From assembly GCA_034440615.1 (NCBI GenBank), contig JAOTOM010004325.1, positions 201,377 through 265,376 on the forward strand: a DNA stretch of 64,000 nucleotides, given 5' to 3'. Made by a program: the position numbers and the translations under genes. The stretch is from Ashinkailepas kermadecensis. Its lineage: Eukaryota > Arthropoda > Thecostraca > Neolepadidae. The stretch's first letter is position 1. Each line of letters starts with the position of its first letter. Positions 31,771 to 44,759 of this stretch are shown piece by piece. Below the pieces are notes generated by a model, which saw only the letters and a program-made list of their open reading frames with translations, searched no databases and had not been told where the DNA came from.

Positions 31771-33379
31771 CACATACCCGGCTAAACGCTCATGCGATTT
31801 TTCTAGGTGGAGTATGTGTGTGGGTGGAGCCTATTCGAGTATGTATCCAGACGTCGCTGCTTATTAGCTGTTATCAGCTAACCGGGCGGTCCCCCAATGG
31901 CGGACGGGTCTGTGGACTTTGGCCACCAAGGGTGCGGCTCACCGGCGCATCAGGCAGATCCTCGTAACAAGGAGCTGGACACAAATCTGATTGAATATAG
32001 CTTCATCCAGTTGAATTAAATTACATCGATTCAATATAGCTTCATCATTTATCACCCGATTTGACTTTAGTTAACAAGATGCGAACTAAATTGGATGCTA
32101 CTTTACATTCTCATTGAGGGATGTATGTTTGAAAAATATATGGTAATAAATTGATTTTGTCCGCGTATTCTGAAGTGCCTCAATTTATTGACCTGATGTA
32201 ACCTTACGGCTTTGGGAAAAAATGCACATAAGTTGGCATGTGCGTTTCCAGGGTCATGTAAATGGGGAGCAAAACTGCACTAAGTTAGTGCGGTTATGGT
32301 TCATATAAGATTAGAAGCTGCTTTAGATGGTTCTTGTTTACGGTGATATAAAAAGATTGCCGTGGGGGAATCCAGGCGGCAGGATGTGATTGATATGGTG
32401 CAAAACTGCTCTTTTATCTGACCGTATTTGCAAGAAGCGCGTCGACATAGCGTTTCTATGTCGACCCCTCGTAGTTACGTCATATTTTCGCCCCTGGCTA
32501 AAGTAAAAATGATGATTGCATGAAATACATCAATGGAGCAATGGTTTGAAGGTTATTTAGGATCGTTTTTAGTCCTTTCAAAAACATGGCATCCCTTTTT
32601 CTTTTGCTCTGGAGCCGCTTCTGCTCTGTCGGCACAGCACAAAGTCTGGCCCAAAGTCTCTGTAATAAATATACTGTGGATTCAGTTGCAGTCTAAATAA
32701 ACAGTTGATAATTTGACAAAACATACGTGGACGAAAGCTAGGGACAGCCACCATGTTGCATTCAGCTGCTCCTAATAGTCTAGAAATTAAGAGCGAAAGC
32801 CTGAAGACTGAAGGCAGATATACTGATTAAGCCCTCTTAAATTATAGGGTTAAGACTAGGCAAATTATATATATATCCACTGTATATACTTTTAAACGGA
32901 CCGTCCTTACTATGATGCGGAAATTTGGATAAATCTTATTGTATTTCGAGTACAACTGATGAGCACAGGTCATATGTCACCATGGGTTGAAAACCTATGG
33001 TACAACCCTACCAAAACCTTCGCAACGTTGTCAGGACTGTAAATTTACAGGTACACACTGTGGATAATTATAATGCGTTATATACTACAAACACTAAGCG
33101 ATCAATGGATATCATTTCGTGAGTCAGGGAAATTGTCCAAAGCATTGACATTAATGCACGCTCAAAGCATGCCGGTTCGGGTTACAGTGACGTCTTGTGA
33201 ACCCCACATGCTATGCATGGGATCCCCACGAATAAAGTAGAATAGCTCACTAGAATATGATTCAGTTAATTAGGCTTTACATGTTTTCAAAGCTTAAGCA
33301 TGGCCATCCTTGTAAAGAAACTACTAAAAGATAGGATTCATCATAGGTGAATTAAGCCAGTTCCTCATAACATCTCCGC
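31771..33379. other. No gene seen; one short hairpin
   Basis: A GC-richer patch at 31875-31970 has no clear splice ends. A perfect 10-bp hairpin (GTCGACATAG, loop CGTTT) lies at 32441-32465. Otherwise AT-rich and unassigned. Confidence 0.5.
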
Positions 33380-34010
33380 CTTTTCTGAACAGCATTGGTT
33401 TCAATGTTGTAAGTCAAAGCGGCTTGCATCAATGGTAGAACACATCTGTCGTACTTCTTGTGTTATTGTTGATGATGCCGCACATTTATCCTACTGTCAG
33501 TTTACTTCATAAGTACTTCCTCGATACACTCGTTACACGTAGGACGCATGTGAACGGTGGTGTATGAGTGGTACAGGTAATTTTAGTATAAAAAGTTGCA
33601 AAGAGGTATAACTTCCAAAATGAGATTGCATTGACAGGCGGGAATATGCAGAAAACAGATGTGCAAGTACTGAGATTACCAAAGCCAATACCCATGCATT
33701 GTAGGCTTAGTGCTAATCTGAAATCACTTCATGTGTGTTGCTTTAATTCTATTTTTGATGTCATCAAAATGTTTTGTACCGATGCTACAAAACATGCCAA
33801 AACTGTTACTTGTTCGTATTCGCTTCACATGTAACGTTGTAGAAAAAAAATGTAACACTGAAGGAACGTGTGGAACAAAACACCACACATAATATCAGGT
33901 AATATTTTGTTGCAATTGCCTACCGCCTTGCAATCTGGTTTGATCGAAACATCCCGTTTGTTATTGTCAGTAAAGCGCATTAAATAGCTCATTTATCTAA
34001 TTTACCATTC
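33380..34010 (+). repeat. Family C dispersed element, copy 1
   Basis: Matches 36830-37420 and 44760-45260 in order: GGCTTGCATCAATGGT, ACTTCTTGTGTTA, TTGCAAAGAGGTATAACTTC, GCTAATCTGAAATCACTTCA, GCCTTGCAATCTGGTTTGAT. No coding. Confidence 0.7.
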
Positions 34011-34989
34011 CTGGGTGAAGAGCAATTCGCCGCAATTTTGGTGGACAAAATTGAAATATAATTCCCAATAGGGTCAAAGAGTTGCCGGCACTTCTTCATG
34101 CCATGTTGACTCGTCTGGACTTCGGTCTCTAAGTTTCTTTCGGCACAGCCTTCAGGCGTTTATGGATATTGAGATTAAATTTTCGGTACCTTCAGATGTG
34201 TACCTTGGGCACCTTTTGCTAAAATTGCTTTTGCAGGGTCGCCCAACGTCATGCGGCTGTCATGCTACAAAGCTGCTGGTACGTACAGAGTGGGAAAAAA
34301 ATCGCATATATCTCTTGAATCAAAATGATGCGAATATAGGCATAAAATGCACTATTGGCACATAAATACAGCCTTGGTTTTCACAGAGCTCATTGCGTTT
34401 CTCGTTGAGAACTAACCCGAAAAGTTTTGTCATGCAATCCACTATAAGGGAGCCGGAACTTGACGCTGCGAACTTATATGCCCTCGTTTATCCTCAAGGT
34501 AGATATGAAGGCTATGCACATTAGGAACATGTTTACAATGGGGTCTTGGCCGGGCATGAGTCAATACATGTAATGTGACTCTGAAATTCGAAATAATTCT
34601 TGCCTCTGCCCTGACCCTAAACCGGACTTGATGAAGCTCATCTCAGGAGTGCGAGGTCAGTATTTCAAGAGTCCATTATCCAGTGTATTTTGGAATTCAC
34701 TGTTGAAACTGTCGCAAAAGGTGGCCTCATATTAATGAAAGGGAATTATAAAAACCAACCTCTTGATCTGACACGACCCTGTATGATCTCCAGCCAAAGA
34801 CATGTCGAGTAGCTTACGGATGACCAAGATCTTGCTCCATTCACATCAATGTCTATTCAGGAGAAGCTCGCAAGTTTGTATTTGTTGCAAATTTGAGTGA
34901 TATCACTCACTGAACTCCGACTTGACCTCCGGCCTTACCCATGGCCTTTGGGTCGAATTTGCCTTGCCCTCGGATCAATTTTTGCTAGC
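34011..34989. other. No gene seen
   Basis: May be the linking part between family C and family B, but I could not align it to the other copies. Confidence 0.4.
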
Positions 34990-35700
34990 GCTATCGATTG
35001 GCGTCAGCTTCATTCCCTTACCTCAGGTGGGTTTCAAGATGGGAAGGGTACAACTATCTCCCCATGCGAGTTGTGGTTCACTTGAAAGCCAAACGATATT
35101 AAGGTTGATTTATACAGTATTATAGTTCATTAACCTCAGGTGACGGCTAGTGTTTCGATGCGATGAATACGATTTAGTCACTAATAAATGAAGCGGTTTC
35201 AATAGTCCTTCCATGCAGGACAGTGATGGGCAAGATAGCACTCGTCAGAAATCCTGCAAGATCAAATCTTTCCAGGAAAAGTACAAATGGATGCACTTGC
35301 CCATGAGAGGTCCGGTTTTTTCAATCGACGGGCTCGACAAAATCATCATTCGTCAGTGCTCGTTGTGCGTGTTTTGACCCACACAGTAAGCTGGTTAACC
35401 GGCAATCAGCTGTCCTGATCGCCGGTCGCCTCTTTAATTTATGTGTGTGTGTGTGCTTATGTATGTGTCCTTATTCTGGTTTGTGGGTACAAAGATGTCA
35501 TCCATACCCGGTTTCCGGGGACAAATACCTGTCCCCGGAAACCGAATGCGGGGCCACACATGGGACAGGTGTAACCTTCCATGTAGCTTTGTAGCTCCAT
35601 GTACCTTTCCGTGTAGACAGAATTCCATGCATCCCAGATACGCTTTCAGGATACCTGCTGTTGACATCATCATAATTATCATATACTTATACTTTACTTA
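34990..35700 (+). repeat. Family B element, copy 1
   Basis: Collinear with 38470-39150 and 50290-50930: GGTTCACTTGAAA, AGTCCTTCCA, AGATAGCACTCGTCAGAAATC, TCGACGGGCTC, GTCAGTGCTCG, a GT tract and the TGGGGACA module. Contains the best hairpin of the family: CGGTTTCCGGGGACA at 35509-35523 and its exact complement at 35530-35544 around a 6-nt loop. Confidence 0.8.
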
Positions 35701-36004
35701 TCATATACTGTATATACTTTGCATTATCATCATCATCATCATAACGTTTATTGAAATCAATCTTACAGTTCTATTGGACAGAGTGGTGCAAAACCACTAG
35801 GTGCTTAATTCATGGTACCTATCTGAAGGTGTGGAATGACACTGGAGTGAAAGATAACATAAGCACACATTTCTTGATTGGATATTTTATAATATATCCC
35901 TAACTGCCGACGCCACAGATCATCTGTGAAGCCACCGCCCAATCCAGCATGGGTCGTGACCCCAATTTAGTGGAACTTAGGCCATTGCTAACTTATTTTC
36001 ACTG
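35701..36004. other. (CAT)n microsatellite and spacer
   Basis: CATCATCATCAT at about 35724-35740; the rest is unassigned. Confidence 0.5.
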
Positions 36005-36925
36005 TTAGTTCATGTCAAATATATGGGTTTCGAATATAAAGTTATGAAAATGGCGAGCCACCACCCGACCGTCGTTATCGTTCAATCCGTCCCCATGTAA
36101 CATGATATGAAGCTTGGTTAGTGGCTGGAATTCTGGAAAATTCTGGCAGAGATGTTGTGAAATGTTGTTGAATAGTTTATTTCGGGGGCAGTGTGATTTG
36201 GACAATCTATAATTAGGTACCGAACATTTTCGTTTTGGCAGCCACAAGCACATTGGGGAAGAACAAGCACGTTTTTTAATTCGAAATAGATGGGAGTTTA
36301 GATGAGACATATCAACCCTAAGTCTGGTATGGAGGAAGTTTCCTTTCTTTGTTCCAGAAGAGTATAATTTTGTTGGACTGGGCACACCGAACTGCTGCGT
36401 AATCGCTTTTTTAAGGAGATGTGGGGGAGACAGCGTGTACTTTCGCTTGGACTCTTCCAAAGACGTACAGTATATAGTTGGGAAGAGCGATTTTGTAAAG
36501 GATGATGTATGGTTTGCAGTTACTGTGTGATGGCTGGCGTTACGAAGTTCCCTACCTATTTCGAGCACACATGTTTGAGGCATGATATAGCTGATACAGT
36601 ATGGTGTGTTCTGTTCTGAGTCGCTTAATTTATGATAAAGTATCCGCTTGTGTATGCTCCCAGGTCGAGTCGAATTGTGTCAGTAGATGATCTAAAGAGT
36701 GTCGCGGTTACTAGTCGTCCTACTCTGGCTTGTAGAGTCTCTAATCGTGTTGCGTCTTGGATTGTAATTTGTCCATCGTAAATAACATCACAGTAGTCAT
36801 CTAATGACATTTTCTGCTCTTTCTGCATACCACTGACATTGAAGCCGCAATAAAAAATGGTTCGCATCAATGGTGGAACCTTTTGTGGGACTTCCTGTGT
36901 TAATTGTACCGGTATTGCGCACATT
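36005..36925 (-). pseudogene. Non-LTR retrotransposon (LINE) C-terminal half, broken
   Basis: The upstream part (36625-36925, minus strand) reads SLDDYCDVIYDGQITIQDAT then RLETLQARVGRLVTATLFRS, the segment after the catalytic core where LINE proteins have YxDxVYDxxxxxxxxxLQxLQNRAxRxVTG. The downstream part (36005-36583) reads FLHTRLRVDMSHLNSHLFRI then a Cys-containing stretch like the HTRLRLGxSxLNxHLF...SPxCxCG tail of jockey/RTE-type elements. Frames differ between the two parts and the expected Cys/His pattern is damaged. The 5' part is missing; family C sequence begins right upstream. Confidence 0.8.
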
Positions 36926-37420
36926 GTCGTGTTTCCAGTTTATTCTATGCTAATTTTCTGAGGTATAAAGTCCCTCCAAGATGACTTAGCTTAGATGTCA
37001 AACAGGCTGGTTCATGGGCTGTATGTTGCTTTGAAAGAGCTTCGAAGAAGCATGATCTCGAATGTGAGATTGAACCGGAATTATGCAATGCCAAAACCCA
37101 AATATGCACGGACTGAGCTTACCGAAGTCAATATGAATATATTAATACAAGTAGGTTTAGCACTGACCGTAAATCACTTCGTGTCTGCTACTTTATTATA
37201 TTTTTTTAGTTGAATCAGTGATTTGTGTTCGCTTCACGTGGCGCCTTCTTGAGAATGTCAGCCAACACTAAAGTAATAGCAGAACAACAAAATAATACTG
37301 CAGAAAAGTTGTATTAATAATAAATGTTGAACAATATGCCCCAGAGAATGCTGGGCTAAACGAATAAATTGTCCGGAGCCTTACAATGTGGTATGATCTG
37401 AACATTAACTTTTTGTTTTC
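36830..37420 (+). repeat. Family C dispersed element, copy 2
   Basis: Shares GTCAAACAGGCTG, CGAAGAAGCATGATC, CTTACCGAAGTCAATAT, ATGCCCCAGAGAATGC and GCCTTACAATGTGGTATGAT with copy 3 at 44760-45260. It overlaps the truncated LINE edge by about 90 bp, so one element probably inserted into or next to the other. Confidence 0.75.
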
Positions 37421-37689
37421 CAAAGAAGTGCTTGAAGCAGCTCATCCAGTTACTTGAGCATAGCTAAACGTGGAACACTTCGTCGCCTTTTGGTAAAACT
37501 GAAATAAAGTACCAACTGAGGTCAAAAGTTATGACAGTTTTAGGCTAGGTCGGTGTGTCTGAATGGATCACTTCAATATTTCAGACAAATCCTGGGTAAA
37601 TCAACAGCATCCAACTTGTTCCAACTTCAGCGCTAAATAATTTATATAACATCCAGCTTGCTTCAACCAAACGAGAGTTACTGATGACG
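37421..37689. other. Spacer, nothing assigned
   Basis: Links family C and family B copies; contains a small AACTTGTTCCAACTTCAGCG and AGCTTGCTTCAACC imperfect repeat. Confidence 0.4.
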
Positions 37690-39427
37690 GGGTATATAAT
37701 CTTAGTACGTTCAGTAGCATTTCAAATCACTTGAGATCGCTATGGTTTATTGCCCTCAGATGACCCCCAGGGTTTCGGTGCGTCAAATACGATGACATCA
37801 TTGATAACAAGCAAGTTGCTACAAATATCACTTACAAGGAACACAACGCTTGAAAGCGCTTGGTAGCAGGGATTGGAAATCTTGTGATGTATCATGCTTG
37901 CAAAATAAGTACACTTGTATACATGTTCTATGGAATCGAAGGAAGGATTGTTAATTGCCAGGCTTGAAAACAATGCGATTTGTCAGTGCTTGATGCAAGA
38001 TATTTTCACCCACCCAGTGCTGTGCGAGTCCTCCACACAGTACGCAGCGGTAGAGTCATCCTGCTTGGCAGTCAACAGCTGTAATTCGTATTTGTGTGTG
38101 CGTGTACGTACGTGTGCTTCTTTTTCCGGTTTGTGGGTACAACATATATCTCTCGTTCCCGGTTTCTGGGGTCATCTCAGTTTCTGAAACCGAATGCTGC
38201 ATGGGACATGTGTCTCATGCGCGCTAGACGCATGTCTAAGATGGTTGTTGCTGTGATAATGGTCAACATCATTATCACATCTTGTAAAACACGGACTGCT
38301 TGAGTGTCTGAAAGACAATGATGGCACAAAACTTAAACATTGTTGCATTCAGTACCTTTGCTTTGAACTTCGCATGCGTATCCACACACCAAGCCACACC
38401 AGCACACACGCAAACAAGCTCATACACCTGAACCCTTATCTTGTATTTTCCCTGTTATTTCGAGATTCAAAGTTCCCAGCTAAGATGTTTAAAGATAGGA
38501 GGGGTATAAATAAATCCTCCCAGGCCAGCTGTGGTTCACTTGAAACCCAAACGACGTGGAGGTTAATTTATACATTATTATAGTTCACTGACCTCAGTTG
38601 ATGGCTAGAGTTTGGGTGTGATTAATACAATGCAGTCACTGATAGAAGCTGTTTAGTAGTCCAAATAGTATTTCCAAGTAGCACAGTGATAGGAAAGATA
38701 GGAATCGTCAGAAATCCTGCTAGACCTAATCTTCCCAAGACAAGTACAGAGAATGCACTTGCCGTGACATGACAGATCCGGCTTTTTTAACCGACGGATT
38801 CCAAGATAATGTAATGCGTCAGTACTCATGCGTGTTTTCGTCCACCCAGTTCTGTATGAATGCACCCTACAGAGCACCTTAAGATGGTGCTGTCCTGATT
38901 GCCGGCCAACATCTATAATTTATGTCCGTGTGTCTGTGTATGTGTACTTCTTATTCAGGTTTGTGGGCACAAAGCATGTTCTACCATACTACACGGTTTC
39001 TGGGGACAAATACCGGAATCCGAATGCGGGTTAACGTGTGGGACAGGTGTTCCATGCACCGAAGAAACGCTTCCAGGATGGATTCTGTTATCATCATTAT
39101 CATCATATACCGTCATCAGCTTCGGCATTCCACGACAGATCGACCAGGGCTTGGCACCCTTTTCTTTCAGATCTGAACCAAAATTGTTGTGTGGGAATAT
39201 CCTATGCCTTGAATCCGCCTGTGAAAATTTTACATCGATCATGTCAGCGATCCAGAAGTTATATCCTCTGGAAATTCTGGAAGGTCCACCGCAGGCTTAT
39301 GCTCAGTGGCCGAGAACTATGTTAAAATCATTCAGAATATAAATATTCAGTTTGGTGAACGCGCAGACGTTCTAGGAATCGACTTCCGACAATATTTTTC
39401 ATATGTAATGACAACTTAAAGTTTCCC
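37690..39427 (+). repeat. Family B element, copy 2 (two tandem sub-units), interrupted at its 3' side
   Basis: First sub-unit (37690-38310) and second sub-unit (38470-39150) each carry a GT tract, a CGGTTT..GGGGACA or GGTTTGTGGG module and a CATCATTATCA tail. After these come GCATTCCACGACAGATC and ATCGACTTCCGACAATATT, matching copy 3 at 49690-51520. The match stops at 39427 where another element begins, while copy 3 continues, so this copy was interrupted. Confidence 0.82.
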
Positions 39428-39545
39428 CATGACCATAGGCGTAGGAACAGGGGGGGGGGGCAGGGGAGCCATGGCCCACCCACTTTTCAAAGTGTGTGTG
39501 TGGGGGGGGGGGGGGGCAACAATGGTAGCTGGCCCTCCCACTTTT
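39428..39545. mobile_element. G-rich insertion, family F-like
   Basis: Starts ATAGGCGTAGGAACAGGGG, with two long G runs (39451-39460, 39503-39516) and CCCACCCACTTTT words. It breaks family B copy 2. Right border unclear. Confidence 0.4.
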
Positions 39546-40869
<1,324 letters not shown>

Positions 40870-41160
40870 TATTTATGACCTCTAGTTTTTGGGGACCCGA
40901 CGCGAATCTATGTGTCCCCAGAATCATTTGTTGGGCTCAGCCCAGATAAGTACAACGCGCCCCTCGAACTAGCGCAAGCCCCAAATATCGCGCCTGGGAC
41001 CCAAAATTCCTGTCGGTATTCACATAAATTCCGGTCGGGGCTTGAAAAATTTCCCTCGGGGCTCCCAAAAAATTGCGTCGATGTCCACAAATAAGCACAG
41101 CGTGGCACCAAAATCGCATAGAATCCCCACTAGGATCAAGCCGGAGCCCTCCAAAATAAA
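40870..41160. repeat. Degenerate ~32-bp repeat
   Basis: Recurrent GGGGCTCCCAAAAAATT/GGGACCCAAAATTCC and GTCG...ATTCACA/GTCCACA words at roughly 30-35 bp spacing. Heavily diverged. Confidence 0.4.
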
Positions 41161-41836
41161 GAGAGGTTCCGAAAAATATATGTTCGAGCAAGGAAAATCG
41201 CTCCTTAGCCCAATCATACCATCGGATGCTTTAACACGCGCACTGGAGGGGGGCGAAATTTGCCCACCCCTTCGGTGTTCCGTACATAACTGCACATTTT
41301 ACCGGTTGATATACGCGATTTTCTGTGTACCTGCTTAGACATGACCGGCACGTCGTTTAAAGTAAGCAAAAAGGAAATCGGCCCATAATTTTTTCAAGTT
41401 AGGGGCCATTAAAGTACAAAAAATATAGCGCCAGACCACAAAAATCGGCGCTGATGCGCTTCCCGTATATTCGCAAAAGGGAAGTGTTCTTGGCAACACT
41501 AGCGATTGTTTGATGCATATTGACATGCTATATAGTTTCAATGTCATGTTAGGTTACCGAGGTCAAGTTAGGTCATGTTTATGACAGGTTAATCAAACCA
41601 AACTTGATCAACTGGAATGTTATCATAAATGCATTACTGTTTGTCATTTGTACTGTTTGTCATTGCGTTTCCATACTTTATTCATGTACTTCACTCCTTT
41701 CTTCGCGAAGCCGATTGCGCCGAGCTGCCCGACGGAGCAGTCGGGCGGCGGCCCGGTTCCGGTAACTGGAACAGGTAACTGACCTGATAAAGTGCTGCTA
41801 TATAGATGACCAGAGGTCAAATATCGGGGGGGGGGG
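41161..41836. other. No gene seen
   Basis: A GC patch at 41700-41760 (CCGACGGAGCAGTCGGGCGG) contains a short hairpin; otherwise unassigned. Confidence 0.45.
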
Positions 41837-41998
41837 ACGAGTGTCCTAGGGGTAAGATGCTCGTCTCACAATCGAAAGGTTGTGGTGTGGGTTCGAGTCT
41901 CACCTGTCGCTACTCTTCGCCCGCGACCAATCTGCGTGAGAGATTGGCGACGCTACATGACTCAACGGTCGACGTGTCGTAAAACCAATAACAAACCA
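41837..41998 (+). repeat. tRNA-derived SINE, copy type 1
   Basis: The head ACGAGTGTCCTAGGGGTAAG is tRNA-like with a B box GGTTCGAGTCT at about 41889-41899. After the tRNA part comes TGGCGACGCTACATGACTCA, CGGTCGACGTGTCGTAAAACC. The second SINE at 46480 has the same downstream core behind a different tRNA head. The shared core (GCGACGC...GTTGAGTGCGTCGTAAA) resembles conserved SINE 3' cores common in invertebrates. Confidence 0.75.
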
Positions 41999-42181
41999 GG
42001 TCAAATGTCTGGTCTAGCATCTGTATTGCATCATTAGTAATGCCCAAAACATCATTGATGCCCATTTTTGAGCATTTAAACTCTATCAGCGACCCATAAC
42101 AATGACAAGCCAAGCCACGCAAAATAAGAAAATTTTGACAAATGCGACCTCATTTGACCTTGAAGATATTGACCTAAGGCC

Positions 42182-42360
42182 ATGAAATGTGCACACTATA
42201 GGGTTCACTACCGTACCCATCCACCCTGCGAATTTCGTTCCTCCAGCTTTAATAGGTCACAAATCCAATTACGGCCGCGGCCGAATAGGGTAATAGCTTT
42301 AATAGGAGCCGAGATCTTAGGGGGGGGCGGAATCCGCCCCCCCCCCCCGCCAAGTACACC
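42182..42360. other. G/C-run hairpin region
   Basis: GGGGGGGCGGA at 42321-42331 and TCCGCCCCCCC at 42333-42343 form an 11-bp hairpin around one base, followed by more C. Upstream ACGGCCGCGGCCG is palindromic. Likely an element edge. Confidence 0.6.
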
Positions 42361-42528
42361 TCGTGCCACCGAACCATGAATCGCCTTCATTGTACATATC
42401 ACAATATCTGCATACTCGTAAAATACATATACACATTAACATAAACCCACATCAAGGTGTATGATCCGTGTGTGTACATGTGTCAACTTGCGACCCAGGT
42501 GTGTGTGCGTGTCTGTGTGTGGATGCGG

Positions 42529-42873
42529 TTATGTGTTGCATATGTGCTTGCCTTGGGCGGTGTATGGAACCGGTTCTATCAGGGTCCAGGATGCCGTCAT
42601 TGTGTTTAATAAAGGCTTTTTGTTCCTAATCTCTATTGATTCGCTGATTTTGAGCTCTGCTACATCTTCGCAAACTTGCAGAATGGATATGCTGAGTGTT
42701 TTAGAGTCGAAAATGCTGCTCACGTGTGTGATTTTGAAGTGTTCGCCAAATGGGGTGTTAGTGGTTTTATTTTTAGCGTCTCTTAAGTGCTCATTAAATC
42801 TGTCCCTAACCATGCGTTTTGTTCCCCTATATACGTGATGTCCAATGGTCGGCACAGCTGGCATGTTATAAGG
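42529..42873 (-). pseudogene. Penelope-like element GIY-YIG endonuclease domain
   Basis: The minus strand reads CQLC, then DITYIGE in one frame, then after a one- or two-base loss KRMVRDRFNEHLRDAKNKTT and FGEHFKITH..., ending IRNKKPLLNTMTASW. CxxC followed by TYIGET, RxxRFxEHLR, FGEHFxxxH and a distal ExIxIRxxxPxLN are the hallmarks of the C-terminal endonuclease of Penelope-like retroelements; the Glu of ESIEIRNKKP would be the catalytic one. The frameshift near 42828 kills it. The reverse transcriptase expected upstream is replaced by a repeat-filled element. Confidence 0.82.
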
Positions 42874-42895
42874 TAGACAGGCGGAGGTTCTCTTT

Positions 42896-43923
42896 AAACA
42901 ACTTGGACCCCCTCCATCAGATCAGGGGCTCTTGTACTGTTTGGGCTCCATCCGTAGGTCCATGGGCCTTTTCTGCCGGCCCGATTTCCTCTCCAGAAAC
43001 TAGGGCCCCCTCCGTCATTTTAGTGGCCCTCTTTGGCGACTCAGGGCCTTTTCCGGCAAGCCGAGGGTCTCTTCCGAAAAGCTTGGACCCTGTCCATCAG
43101 GTCAGGGGTCCCTTCTCGGCTTGGGCTCCGCCGACAGCCCAGGGGTCCTTCATATCGGCTCGGGCCCTCTCCTTCAGCCCGGATACCCTTCCAACTATCC
43201 CGGGCCACCTTCGTCGACCTAGAAGCCCTTCACGTTAGCCCAGTCAAGGACCCTCAACGTCTTCCTGAGGGGCACTCTCCGTTGACTCGGGCCCTCTGCA
43301 TCGGTTCAGGACTCTTTCCGTCAGCCCTGGCCCCTTTCGTCGGTTCAGGTGCCCTTCATGTCGGCCCAGGGGCCCTCCACATCGGCCCAGGGACCTTCAC
43401 GTCGGTCTATGGGCTCTTCACTTCGGAATAGGGGCCCCTCACATCGGCCTAGGGGACCTTCACTCCGGCCCAAGGGCCCTCCATGTCGGCCCAGGGGCCC
43501 TTCATGTCTTCCCAGAGACCCTTCACGTCTGCCCAGGGGTCCTTCAAGTCGACACAGGGGCCTTGGACGTTGACCCATGGACCTTTAACGTCGGCTCAGG
43601 GGCTCTTCACGTCGCCCCATGGACCCTTCACGTTGGCCCAGGGGCCCTTCACGTTGACCAGGGACCATTCATGTTTACCTAGGGGCCCTTCACGTTGACC
43701 TAGGGACCCTTCATGTTTACCCAGGGATCCTTCACGTTGACCCAGGGGCCCTTCATGTTGGCCCAGGGGTCCTTCGCGTTGATCCAGGGGTTCTTCACGG
43801 TTCCCTGGTACATCGGCCCAAGGGGCCCGTAAGGACCCCCTGCGCCTATGCCTTGAGGGGCCTGCGGGCCACTCGGATCCTCTAGGGGCTGCCCCTTCGC
43901 CCCTCCTCCTTGACTTCCCACTG
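42896..43923 (-). mobile_element. Large family F element filled with a degenerate ~27-30-bp repeat
   Basis: On the minus strand it starts CAGTGGGAAGTCAAGGAGGA and soon reaches GGGGCAGCCCCTAGAGG, matching the left end of the element at 13088. The inside is about 30 degenerate units such as GGCCCAGGGGCCCTTCACGT (plus strand). Units near 43440-43780 are more alike than those near 42900-43250. The other end is not clear. All ORFs here are repeat products. Confidence 0.65.
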
Positions 43924-44120
43924 CATCGAACGACATTCAGTTTATCACATCGTGGTGCTTACCGCATCACTTGTTCCGCAAAAGCACCATGACATTCCTT
44001 AACAGTTCAACTCCACAGATGAAAAGATCAGATAGCCCCACCACAGATCCGTGTTTGCACAGATCCGCCGCAGCATGCGCCCAGGCGGTGTGTGTGAGGG
44101 GATGGGTGGAAGAGAAAAGA
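43924..44120. other. Spacer, nothing assigned
   Basis: No feature recognised. Confidence 0.4.
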
Positions 44121-44420
44121 CACTTTTAAAACCGTCCATCATCCGCACAATGCCAGAAAACACTTCGGTACATGATATCATGTTATATCTCGATTATGAG
44201 CAGAGTGGCGGACGAGTTAGTAGTTCAATCCTCGAAAAGCTTCAAATATGGTACAGCTTACGCCCTCCAAATGAGCATTTATAGCAAAAACGCTATTTTG
44301 TGTTTGCTATATCAAGCCAAAATATGGTCCTTCTATCCTGCCAATTAAATAAATTAAAGGGCATCGGGGTCACCGAAGGTCACGTGACCTGAGGTCATGG
44401 GTATCTTTTAAATATTTATT
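44121..44420 (-). repeat. Family B terminal segment, inverted partial copy
   Basis: Reverse complement of about 51225-51515: ACCGTCCATCATCCGCACAA, AACACTTCGGTACATGATAT and AAATGAGCATTTATAGC match. It includes the 14-bp palindrome AGGTCACGTGACCT at 44377-44390. Confidence 0.8.
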
Positions 44421-44759
44421 GCATATAAACAATTGTCTGAAGTGGATTCCATGCACCTTTGGAGTTTAAAAAAGTATATTTATATATTTTGAGTGACATT
44501 TAACATAGTTATCGGCCACTGAGCATAACCTTGCAGCGTGACCTTCTAGACAGGCAGGAGGCTATATGCAGCTGCTGCTGAACCGTTGACCTGATTGAAT
44601 AAATTAGCAGGTAGATTCAGAGTACAAGACAACCCGATACATCAATTTTTATCATAACCTGAGACATGAGTGTGGACAGTCACCACTTTGCCTGGTCGAT
44701 TTGTTCTGTAATTCCCAGCTACCTTCTCATGATATGTTCCGCTTTTTCTTCATGTCACT
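44421..44759. other. No gene seen
   Basis: AT-rich spacer. Confidence 0.45.

Noticed and set aside
31875..31970. GC-rich patch as an exon
   Set aside because: No convincing acceptor and the open frames are short and unlike any family.
36995..37213. 72-codon frame as a gene
   Set aside because: Lies in family C; the other two copies have stops and shifts at the aligned place.
42896..43700. Pro/Ser/Gly/Arg-rich frames as collagen-like protein
   Set aside because: They arise from the degenerate GGGCCC-rich repeat and exist on both strands.
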